The position numbers and the translations under genes were made by a program. Of a stretch of 29,750 nucleotides of DNA, positions 15,399 to 20,905 are shown piece by piece. The DNA lies in IMG/VR virus record IMGVR_UViG_3300014497_000023, positions 1 to 29,750 of that record; one strand, 5' to 3'. The notes below the pieces were generated by a model. That model saw only the letters and a program-made list of their open reading frames with translations. It was not told the DNA's origin and searched no databases. Source of the stretch: a virus. Numbering within the stretch: position 1 is the first letter of the stretch; each line of letters starts with the position of its first letter.

Positions 15399-15692
15399 TC
15401 AATGCAACGCCTTCGATGGAACAGCCTTTCTGACTCGAGAGGCTTTTGCCGAATTGACGACCGCAGCATTAACACTGCCCTCCTCGCCATCTTTCGCGGG
15501 AACAAGAGTCACACCCTCAACCGCTACGGTTAAGCCTGGCAGTCTTGTTCCTGCCGCGCCTTTGGGCGCAACGCTCGTACCTTTGGCACTGAAGTGCATT
15601 GTCAGCCCCCACCATCCGTTATGTATCTTCCGATCACGTAACAGGGCGACGATGAGCTCGGGGATTGAGAAGTTTTGATCCTGCTCCACCAT
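15399..15692 (-). CDS. Hypothetical protein (97 aa)
   Basis: Not recognised. The ATG at 15692 follows AAAGGA. The N-terminal half (FSIPELIVALLRDRKIHNGW, then WGLTMHFSAKGTSVAPKG) looks folded, with LTVAVEGVTLVPA as a strand; the C-terminus is basic and Ala-rich. It is a single gene with its own terminator among the lysogenic-conversion genes. Confidence 0.55.
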   Translation of the reverse strand: MVEQDQNFSIPELIVALLRDRKIHNGWWGLTMHFSAKGTSVAPKGAAGTRLPGLTVAVEGVTLVPAKDGEEGSVNAAVVNSAKASRVRKAVPSKALH

Positions 15693-15821
15693 GCTTCGAT
15701 CCTTTAATTACTTGAGTGCCGTCGGTAATCGTAGGCTTTCTTTTGAGCCTTGGTGGCAGTCGATCACTCGCAGGCAAAAATTTTCTCTTCGACTATCCTC
15801 ACAATTCCTCATGAACTTGAT

Positions 15822-15851
15822 AGCCCGCCTCCCCCTCGGCGGGCTTTTTTT
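15822..15851 (+). terminator. Strong rho-independent terminator without an upstream gene
   Basis: Stem AGCCCGCC/GGCGGGCT with an eight-base pyrimidine loop is followed by seven T. The nearest upstream plus-strand gene ends about 890 bases earlier and other terminators lie between. Confidence 0.8.
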
Positions 15852-15972
15852 GTCTGCGAAGAGCTGTCTTTTGCAAGAGGTAATTCAGCTATCCGTGCAG
15901 ACTGCATGCCGTCACCTCGCTACCACTCCGTTGAAATGGCTGAAATCATTAGAGTTTTTTGACGGTCGTTTT

Positions 15973-15987
15973 TGGCACAGAAGATGC
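15973..15987 (+). promoter_or_regulatory. Candidate sigma-54 type promoter for the hemerythrin gene
   Basis: TGGCAC then, with exactly ten bases between the GG and GC doublets, ATGC fits the -24/-12 pattern (TGGCAC-N5-TTGC) with one change in the -12 box. It lies about 75 bases before the ATG. A TTGACG just upstream (15959) could instead belong to a sigma-70 promoter, but no good -10 follows. Confidence 0.3.
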
Positions 15988-16060
15988 GATAGCTACTGGG
16001 AACGTGAGTTGCAGCCGAAGAGCTGCTGACGCTAACCAGTGATAGATGAGGCATACAAAA

Positions 16061-16537
16061 ATGAACGCAATTGACCTTCTCAAAGCCGACCACGAAAAAG
16101 TAAAAGGCATCCTGAGCCAGCTGAGCGAATCCACTGATCGCGCGCTGAAAAAGCGCGTCGAGCTTCTCGACAAACTCGAAATGGAAATCACCATCCACAC
16201 GCAGCTTGAGGAGCAAATTCTCTACCCCGCCTTCAAAGAAGCCGGCGGTAAGGAACAGGACGAGATGTATTACGAGGCCAAGGAAGAGCACCGCACAGTG
16301 GACTCCCTAGTGCTGCCAGACCTAAAAGGCACCGATCCGTCTACCCCGGAGTTCGCCGGCCGCGTAAAAGTCGTAAAAGAGCTGCTGGAACACCACATCG
16401 AGGAAGAGGAAACTGAAATGTTTCCTCAGGCGAAAAAGCTACTGGGCAAAGCGAAGCTCGATGAGTTGGGCGAGCAAATGGAAGTGATGAAAACTTCATT
16501 GAAGAAAAGCTTGAGCGCAGCACACATGGCTGCTTGA
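16061..16537 (+). CDS. Hemerythrin HHE-domain protein
   Basis: This 158-aa protein has the four-helix hemerythrin pattern with iron ligands in place: His11 (KADHEKV), His46 with Glu50 (IHTQLEEQILYP), His77 (EEHRTVD) and His111/112 with Glu115/116 (LEHHIEEEETEMFP). Such proteins bind a di-iron centre and sense or handle oxygen, nitric oxide or iron. The ATG at 16061 has GAGG nine bases upstream; an in-frame ATG at 16046 lacks one. It has its own terminator and is a typical independent cargo gene. It is host-like, not a known phage function. Confidence 0.88.
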   Translation: MNAIDLLKADHEKVKGILSQLSESTDRALKKRVELLDKLEMEITIHTQLEEQILYPAFKEAGGKEQDEMYYEAKEEHRTVDSLVLPDLKGTDPSTPEFAGRVKVVKELLEHHIEEEETEMFPQAKKLLGKAKLDELGEQMEVMKTSLKKSLSAAHMAA

Positions 16538-16565
16538 CGTCTCAGCTAAGGTAGCCGAATTACCG

Positions 16566-16590
16566 AGCCCGGCCCAGTGCCGGGCTTTTT
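16566..16590 (+). terminator. Terminator of the hemerythrin gene
   Basis: Stem AGCCCGGC/GCCGGGCT with loop CCAGT is followed by T residues, 28 bases past the stop. Confidence 0.85.
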
Positions 16591-16602
16591 GTACCTACTT
16601 TC

Positions 16603-16824
16603 CTACGTTCCGCCACCAAGCCCTGCAATTGCTTGCGCGAACTTCGCACCAGCCTCCCTCACTAGCTGGCGCCACTCACCGGCAGTAATAAGTCCCTCCT
16701 GCTCCATGGTGTCTGCCATTTTGAGCAGTTCATCGTACTGTTCTTCGGCGTCCATTCGGATATCAGGCACCTCGAATAGTCGGCGCCAAGCGGCAAGCGC
16801 CTGCTCCTTCCGATCATCGCTCAT
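16603..16824 (-). CDS. Hypothetical acidic helical protein (73 aa)
   Basis: Not recognised. MSDDRKEQALAAWRRLFEVP and YDELLKMADTMEQEGLITAG form a nearly all-helical small protein ending in GLGGGT. A modest AGGTG site precedes the ATG at 16824. It is convergent with the hemerythrin gene and divergent from the lipoprotein gene. Confidence 0.55.
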   Translation of the reverse strand: MSDDRKEQALAAWRRLFEVPDIRMDAEEQYDELLKMADTMEQEGLITAGEWRQLVREAGAKFAQAIAGLGGGT

Positions 16825-16962
16825 TGTGGGTCACCTAGTGAGTTGTGAATCGGTAGAGGTTGCCGACTTCCCAGTGTTCCATGGCGGCGACTGGCGGTGC
16901 TGCTGATGGTGGCGCAGGGCCACGGGATGGTAAAGTGCTGGCTCTATTACGGGAGGGATACC

Positions 16963-17475
16963 ATGCGTTTGAAAACCTGCACCCTGCTTGCTGCTTTGAC
17001 GATAGCCTTGGCTGGCTGCGCAGCACCGCAGAAAAGAAATTCAGTCGCGCCGACCGCTACAGCCCCTGCCAAAGCGCCACATGTTTTCAAGCCCATTGAT
17101 TTCAAATATGACCCAAATTCACCTGAGGCCGTCAACTTCTCTCGGCAGCTGGACCTCCCGGCATGGCAGTGTGATCTTGAAGCAACGACGGGTAACTTTG
17201 CGGTTCGTTACAGCAACCGTCCTTTGATCGCCGAATACAGCAACTCGCTGCTTGAATGTTTTAAGTATGCCAGGGCGCAGGGTGACGAAGCCGTGAATCG
17301 ACTGAAAGCCGCCAAGGTACCAGCGAAACAAGCAGAGCTGAGCAAGGACCTATATGCGAAATGGTCGGCTTATCTCACCACGATGAGCCCGTATCGCACT
17401 ACAGACCAGCAAGCCAAATCCGCGTACCAGGCCGCGAAAGAAGCCCTCGCGACTGAGGTGAAGTTTTCTAACTGA
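16963..17475 (+). CDS. Putative lipoprotein (170 aa)
   Basis: The N-terminus MRLKTCTLLAALTIALAGC is a lipoprotein signal peptide: basic start, hydrophobic core and lipobox LAGC with Cys19. The mature part has an Ala/Pro-rich linker (about 25-42) and then a helical domain with two Cys (AWQCDLEATTGNF and LLECFKYARAQGDE) that could pair. GGGAGG precedes the ATG at 16963; longer in-frame starts would bury the signal. It is expected to be anchored in the outer membrane, so it could alter phage receptors or the host surface. A terminator follows at 17494. Confidence 0.75.
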   Translation: MRLKTCTLLAALTIALAGCAAPQKRNSVAPTATAPAKAPHVFKPIDFKYDPNSPEAVNFSRQLDLPAWQCDLEATTGNFAVRYSNRPLIAEYSNSLLECFKYARAQGDEAVNRLKAAKVPAKQAELSKDLYAKWSAYLTTMSPYRTTDQQAKSAYQAAKEALATEVKFSN

Positions 17476-17493
17476 CCGTTACACACAGCACCC

Positions 17494-17518
17494 AAGCCCG
17501 CCAAACGCGGGCTTTTTT
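17494..17518 (+). terminator. Terminator of the lipoprotein gene
   Basis: Stem AAGCCCGC/GCGGGCTT with loop CAAAC is followed by a T run. Confidence 0.85.
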
Positions 17519-17595
17519 ACGCCTAAGAGACAGCCTCTCACAAAATATATGCACTAATGCATTACTGTGCTTGCCAATGCTGACCAACACAAATA

Positions 17596-17611
17596 CTGTA
17601 TATTAAAACAG
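17596..17611. promoter_or_regulatory. LexA (SOS) box
   Basis: CTGTATATTAAAACAG fits CTG-N10-CAG with an AT-only centre, and the flanks extend the symmetry to TACTG...CAGTA (17594-17613). It lies 19 bases before the GTG of the DUF1654 gene, so host LexA should repress that gene. Confidence 0.82.
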
Positions 17612-17630
17612 TATAAGTAAGGAGTTCCAC

Positions 17631-17882
17631 GTGCCCAGCCCAGCAGTTACCACATCGAAACCGTCCTCTTCCTATGAAACGGCAGGCCGCCGCCTGCAAG
17701 CCCTGATCGCCGCTCCAAGCGTTCAAAAGGTACAGGCAGTTACAGTGGCGAGGCTGGATCACGAATCACCAGAGGACTGGCAACGCCTACTGGATGAGAT
17801 CGGCGAGACCTCTGGCGTCCGGGTCGAGACCCTGGAGGGCGGCACTGTCAGGATCGGCTGGCGAGAATACTGCGACGCATAA
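17631..17882 (+). CDS. DUF1654 family protein under SOS control
   Basis: This 83-aa protein fits DUF1654 of Pseudomonas phages and prophages: SSYETAGRRLQALIAAPSVQ, then ESPEDWQRLLDEIGETSGVR and GGTVRIGW. The start is a GTG with AAGGAG six bases upstream. The LexA box covers the promoter region and a terminator follows, so it is an independent SOS-induced unit lying just before the left operators. The molecular role is not known to me; a part in prophage induction is possible by analogy with LexA-controlled antirepressors of other phages, but unproven. Confidence 0.75.
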   Translation: MPSPAVTTSKPSSSYETAGRRLQALIAAPSVQKVQAVTVARLDHESPEDWQRLLDEIGETSGVRVETLEGGTVRIGWREYCDA

Positions 17883-17885
17883 ATG

Positions 17886-17909
17886 AGCCCGCCACTGAGC
17901 GGGCTTTTT
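17886..17909 (+). terminator. Terminator of the DUF1654 gene
   Basis: Stem AGCCCGC/GCGGGCT with a six-base loop is followed by five T. It insulates this gene from PL. Confidence 0.85.
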
Positions 17910-17922
17910 ATCGCCTACAAAT

Positions 17923-17981
17923 TTCAGCATTCTGAATTTAATTATTCAGCATGCTTGACACCCATATTTCAGCTTGCTTAA
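17923..17981. promoter_or_regulatory. Left operators: three sites matching the cI-cro operators
   Basis: Three 14-mers of the same family as at 12975-13044: 17923-17936 TTCAGCATTCTGAA, 17945-17958 TTCAGCATGCTTGA and 17968-17981 TTCAGCTTGCTTAA. The second overlaps the -35 and the third the -10 of PL. Two sets of three, 4.9 kb apart, reproduce the lambda OR/OL layout and would allow repressor looping. Confidence 0.8.
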
Positions 17982-17983
17982 AT
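17955..17983 (+). promoter_or_regulatory. PL-like early promoter
   Basis: A consensus -35 TTGACA (17955-17960), a 17-bp spacer and TTAAAT (17978-17983) form a strong sigma-70 promoter for the rightward recombination operon, covered by two operators. Confidence 0.8.
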
Positions 17984-17989
17984 TCGTCT

Positions 17990-18315
17990 CAAGCCAGCAA
18001 TGAACATCGCCGGCCAGCAGCGTAAGCCGCGCCGCTCTTTCACAATTTGGAATCTTCGCGGATCGATCCCCGGAAACGGGCATAGCGCGAAACACAAACT
18101 TCGATCCCCATGCAGGCTCTGGAACCTGCCGGACTCCCCATATGGGAGGACGCCAAACCATGCAAGCCAGCCGGCGAAGAACACCGAACACGAAATGTGT
18201 GACACCGGCCAGGTGGGGAAACCGCGGCGCCGCGCATGGGGCGGATAGCAACACGGAATTTTTCACTGATGCACCTGGTGACGGGTGCATTGGGAAAACA
18301 ACCGAGGGCACGACG
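17990..18315 (+). other. Long structured leader of the PL transcript
   Basis: About 330 bases between PL and the first gene hold several stem-loops in a row. TTCGCG (18055-18060) pairs with CGCGAA (18086-18091) around CCCG-GAAA-CGGG (18069-18080). Then come GCAGG/CCTGC (18112-18129), CTCCC/GGGAG (18134-18148), the palindrome CGCGGCGCCGCG (18223-18234) and ATGCACC/GGTGCAT (18269-18290). No convincing gene is present; the one open frame (from 18000) has poor composition and no ribosome site. It may be a processive-antitermination RNA or nut-like region; no N-like gene was recognised. Confidence 0.5.
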
Positions 18316-18432
18316 ATGAGCGCACCAAAAATTAGCTTTGAAGACTGGCTGAAAAAGAACGGCGTCAAGTGGAGCCACCTGCGCGAACAGGAAAAGCGGG
18401 AAGCGGTGCTGAAGTGGAAATCTGAGGAGTGA
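18316..18432 (+). CDS. Small phage protein (38 aa)
   Basis: The sequence MSAPKISFEDWLKKNGVKWS and then HLREQEKREAVLKWKSEE is a compact charged helical protein. The ATG at 18316 has GAGGG eight bases upstream. It is the first gene of the PL operon, the place of kil/N-type genes in lambda, but shows no known motif. The frame upstream is leader RNA, not protein. Confidence 0.6.
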   Translation: MSAPKISFEDWLKKNGVKWSHLREQEKREAVLKWKSEE

Positions 18433-18433
18433 C

Positions 18434-18477
18434 GATTTCACTGGCAGGCCTTGACGACAGGGCCAGCCAGCGAAATC
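18434..18477 (+). other. Long imperfect hairpin after the first PL gene
   Basis: GATTTC, CTGGC and GGCC pair with GGCC, GCCAG and GAAATC with single mismatches between blocks, enclosing a ten-base loop. It begins one base after the stop and has no T run, so it is not a normal terminator; an RNA processing or antitermination signal is possible. Confidence 0.5.
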
Positions 18478-18575
18478 AACCAGAGACAGCAACATATTAC
18501 CGCCTCTGATGAACCAGCAAGAAACGCACTAGAAGGGAAAGGGGCAGATCAGCCCCGATCTCTCAGTGTATATCG

Positions 18576-18842
18576 TTACTTTTCGGGGTAAAGCTCGTCG
18601 GCAAGTTCGACTAATTTGCTCGCCATATGCCTCAAAAAATCGCCGTCTGAAGGGAGCTCAAACGTTGTATAAGACTTTTGAGCATCATCGCCAGCGTAAT
18701 TAAGCCACACGGTACTGTAGTCCCAAGTGACATACACGCCGGATGCTTCAACCTCGATCCTTTTGCCCTTTACGCTGTGGACTGATGCAGTGAAGTCCTC
18801 TGGAAGCTCAATAAATTTCCCTTTTTGAGTTTTGTAAGCCAC
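18576..18842 (-). CDS. Hypothetical protein (88 aa), reverse to the operon
   Basis: Not recognised. The GTG at 18842 has AAAGGAG six bases upstream, favoured over an upstream in-frame start that has none. Beta-rich first part (GKFIELPEDFTASVHSVKGK, then RIEVEASGVYVTWDYS) and a helical end (RHMASKLVELADELYPEK). AT-richer than its neighbours and inserted against the early operon, so it may be an independently expressed cargo gene. Confidence 0.6.
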   Translation of the reverse strand: MAYKTQKGKFIELPEDFTASVHSVKGKRIEVEASGVYVTWDYSTVWLNYAGDDAQKSYTTFELPSDGDFLRHMASKLVELADELYPEK

Positions 18843-18934
18843 ACCTATCTCCTTTGGGTTGAAACATAAAAAAGATGTCACTTTGATATCTTCCTATCCA
18901 GTTTCCTTCACACTCATCCCCAACACCACCGCGA

Positions 18935-18984
18935 ATGCACTCCCCTCCGCGCCCAACGGCAACCAGCGGAGCAAACGAGTGCAT
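18935..18984 (+). other. Hairpin before the 134-aa gene
   Basis: ATGCACTC (18935-18942) and CTCCGC (18945-18950) pair with GCGGAG (18966-18971) and GAGTGCAT (18977-18984). It lies 43 bases before the ATG of the next gene and repeats the ATGCAC...GTGCAT theme of the leader hairpin at 18269-18290. Confidence 0.5.
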
Positions 18985-19027
18985 CCGAGTTTTGTTGGAT
19001 CAACACCCCGTCACTCTGGAGACGACC

Positions 19028-19432
19028 ATGTCAGCTCTACGCAAGCCCATCCCGGAATACGACTTCCTCGATACGGAGGCAGGTCAGGAATGGCTGACCG
19101 AGTCGGTCGACGATCTGCTTTATCGACGCCACGTCGAGGCGCCAAATCCGGTAGGTCGCAGCAAGGTCCTGGTCAACGCTGACCACTTACCGGAGGCGCT
19201 GGCTGATCACATGGCCGCGAACCCAGATCCCGATCGGTACATCGAGAAAATCCTGATCGAACTGATCTGTCGCGGGGATGGCGGTGTACTGCACAAGTGG
19301 GCCATTGAAGCCGTCGGCGGTGATCCACAGATCGTCCGGCGGCTCGCCAGCGACCTGGTCGCGGTGCACGCCAACGAATACCGAGATGCCAAGCGCGAAA
19401 GCGATCGCGTAGAGCGGGAGTGTGGGTTTTGA
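19028..19432 (+). CDS. Hypothetical early phage protein (134 aa)
   Basis: Not recognised. The ATG follows TGGAGACGACC. The sequence is acidic with helices (EAGQEWLTESVDDLLYRRHV and IEKILIELICRGDGG). It leads a run of tightly overlapping small genes before the Bet gene, so it is probably part of the recombination operon. Confidence 0.6.
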   Translation: MSALRKPIPEYDFLDTEAGQEWLTESVDDLLYRRHVEAPNPVGRSKVLVNADHLPEALADHMAANPDPDRYIEKILIELICRGDGGVLHKWAIEAVGGDPQIVRRLASDLVAVHANEYRDAKRESDRVERECGF

Positions 19433-19620
19433 GCCCTCACATACTGATCGACCAAGCCCTTGATGGTGTGTCAGCGCCCGCCAGTGGAGACGACATCAGC
19501 CTGCTGGTTCAGGGGCTGATCACGCGGCTCTTCATCGACGGGGCAATCACCACCGACGAGTTCAACCACTACTGCAAGCGCCTGCGTGACACCTGTCAGC
19601 AGCGCAAGGAGGCAGCATGA
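19429..19620 (+). CDS. Hypothetical protein (63 aa)
   Basis: Not recognised. I take the TTG at 19429, which overlaps the previous stop (TTGA) and has GGGAG eight bases upstream; a GTG at 19420 in the same frame is the alternative. The sequence is helical: PHILIDQALDGVSAPASGDD, SLLVQGLITRLFIDGAIT, then DEFNHYCKRLRD. It overlaps the next gene by four bases. Confidence 0.55.
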   Translation: MSPHILIDQALDGVSAPASGDDISLLVQGLITRLFIDGAITTDEFNHYCKRLRDTCQQRKEAA

Positions 19621-19811
19621 GCACCGCACCGGTTAAATCGCTGATCGACGAGCAAGTCGACGACATCGAGCGAAAGCTCGCCCTGCTCGGATTCGGCCTG
19701 CCGTTCAACGAGGTGATCGGCCGGGGCCGCGAGGAGCTGGTCGCCAGCCTCCCGCAACGCCTGGCACCAACCATGAAGGGCGGGCGAATTGCGGTGAGGG
19801 TTCGGCCATGA
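19617..19811 (+). CDS. Hypothetical protein (64 aa)
   Basis: Not recognised. The ATG overlaps the previous stop (ATGA) with AAGGAGG upstream. Helical start (SLIDEQVDDIERKLALLGFG) and basic end (GGRIAVRVRP). The run of ATGA overlaps makes a coupled small-gene cluster. Confidence 0.55.
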   Translation: MSTAPVKSLIDEQVDDIERKLALLGFGLPFNEVIGRGREELVASLPQRLAPTMKGGRIAVRVRP

Positions 19812-19933
19812 AGCTCGCCTACTGAGCCCTGGCCACTGCACTTGTCGCCGTGATGGCTGCCTACACCGTGGCGCGCGACTCCTCTGGCGTCTGCCAGGTA
19901 CCGCACTCGATCACCTACCGGGTGTTCCGGTGA
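19808..19933 (+). pseudogene. Small membrane-protein gene with an in-frame TGA
   Basis: A 41-codon frame opens with ATG overlapping the previous stop, reads MKLAY, meets TGA at 19823-19825, then continues ALATALVAVMAAYTVARDSS to a proper TGA that overlaps the next gene by four bases. A TGG to TGA change would explain it. A 26-aa product from an internal ATG is possible. The preserved overlaps argue that the frame was recently functional. Confidence 0.55.
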
Positions 19934-20046
19934 CCGGTCGCCAGCTGGCCCGCCGGGTACTGATCCGGCGCGGATCATTCTCTGCCATCGGCGTTTACAC
20001 CTTCCTGATGTTGCTCAGCGCCCTCGCCGACCGCATCACTTCCTGA
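19930..20046 (+). CDS. Small membrane-type protein (38 aa)
   Basis: Starts at GTG overlapping the previous stop (GTGA). A basic N-terminus (TGRQLARRVLIRRG) is followed by one hydrophobic helix (FSAIGVYTFLMLLSAL), so a single-span membrane peptide is likely. No ribosome site is visible; coupling to the previous frame is needed. Function unknown. Confidence 0.45.
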   Translation: MTGRQLARRVLIRRGSFSAIGVYTFLMLLSALADRITS

Positions 20047-20089
20047 CTTTCAACTTCAAGCGCTGCGCACGTCGCGGCAAGGAACCGTC

Positions 20090-20905
20090 ATGTCCGCAGT
20101 AATGAAACAGGCCGAGCACCTGCCGGCCATCTCCGAGGACGCCCTCGTCGAGGTGTTGAGCGGCAGTCTGTACCCAGGCGCGGCGCACAACTCGGTGGTG
20201 ATGGTGCTGGCCTACTGCAAGGCGGCTCAGCTCGACCCGATGCTCAAGCCGGTGCACATCGTTCCCATCTACCAAAAAGGCCGCGGGATGGTCGACACGG
20301 TCATGCCTGGCATCGGCCTGTACCGCATTCAGGCCGCGCGCACTGGGCAATACGCTGGAATCAGCGACCCGGAGTACGGGCCATCGATGACAGCCACGCT
20401 TGGCGGTGTAGAAGTCACGTATCCCGAGTGGTGTCGAGTGACGGTAAAGCGCCAGATGTCGAACGGCCTTGTCGCAGAGTTCACCGCGAACGAGCGCTGG
20501 CTGGAGAACTATGCGACGGCGAGCAAAGACACCGCAGCCCCGAACTCGATGTGGAAGCGACGCGCTTTCGCACAGCTCGCTAAGTGCGCCGAGGCCCAGG
20601 CGCTGCGCAAGGCCTTCCCCGAAGTTGGATCAGCGCCGACCGCTGACGAGATGGAGGGAAAAATATTCGATGAAGCGCCGCGCGACGTAAGTCCACAGCG
20701 ACAGCAAGAGCCTGAACCAGAAGGCCTACCGCCCTACTCCGATGATCTTCTGAAAGAGAACATCGTCAAGTGGCAGCCGTTGGTTGATGCCAACCGCACC
20801 AGCCCGGAACACCTGATCGCGACCATCAGCAGCAAGTACACGCTGAGCCCGGAGCAGATCGAAAAAATCCAGAACCTGAAAGCCATCGACGGAGACGCAG
20901 CATGA
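20090..20905 (+). CDS. bet: Single-strand annealing recombinase, Bet/RecT family
   Basis: This 271-aa protein resembles lambda Bet and RecT-type annealing proteins. The region KAAQLDPMLKPVHIVPIY, the central MPGIGLYRIQAARTGQYAGI and the later NSMWKRRAFAQLAKCAEAQA match the family core in order; the C-terminal third is linker plus a small acidic domain (LPPYSDDLLKENIVKW) likely to bind SSB or the exonuclease. AAGGA lies before the ATG. It overlaps the YqaJ exonuclease gene by four bases; together they form a two-part recombination system acting on DNA ends. Confidence 0.9.
   Translation: MSAVMKQAEHLPAISEDALVEVLSGSLYPGAAHNSVVMVLAYCKAAQLDPMLKPVHIVPIYQKGRGMVDTVMPGIGLYRIQAARTGQYAGISDPEYGPSMTATLGGVEVTYPEWCRVTVKRQMSNGLVAEFTANERWLENYATASKDTAAPNSMWKRRAFAQLAKCAEAQALRKAFPEVGSAPTADEMEGKIFDEAPRDVSPQRQQEPEPEGLPPYSDDLLKENIVKWQPLVDANRTSPEHLIATISSKYTLSPEQIEKIQNLKAIDGDAA

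Larger units (their letters stand above)
15693..16060. other. Gene-free stretch with a plus-strand terminator and a promoter candidate
   Basis: No convincing gene was found in these 368 bases. The first half ends with a strong plus-strand terminator (15822-15851) that has no upstream plus-strand gene, so an untranslated short transcript may exist here. The second half holds the leader of the hemerythrin gene. Confidence 0.5.

Noticed and set aside
18000-18248. An 82-codon frame in the PL leader
   Set aside because: No ribosome site, composition unlike protein (many Arg, Pro, Asn), and the stretch is better explained by RNA hairpins.
19823-19825. In-frame TGA as selenocysteine
   Set aside because: No SECIS-like hairpin directly follows and the context (AY-stop-AL) suggests a lost Trp.
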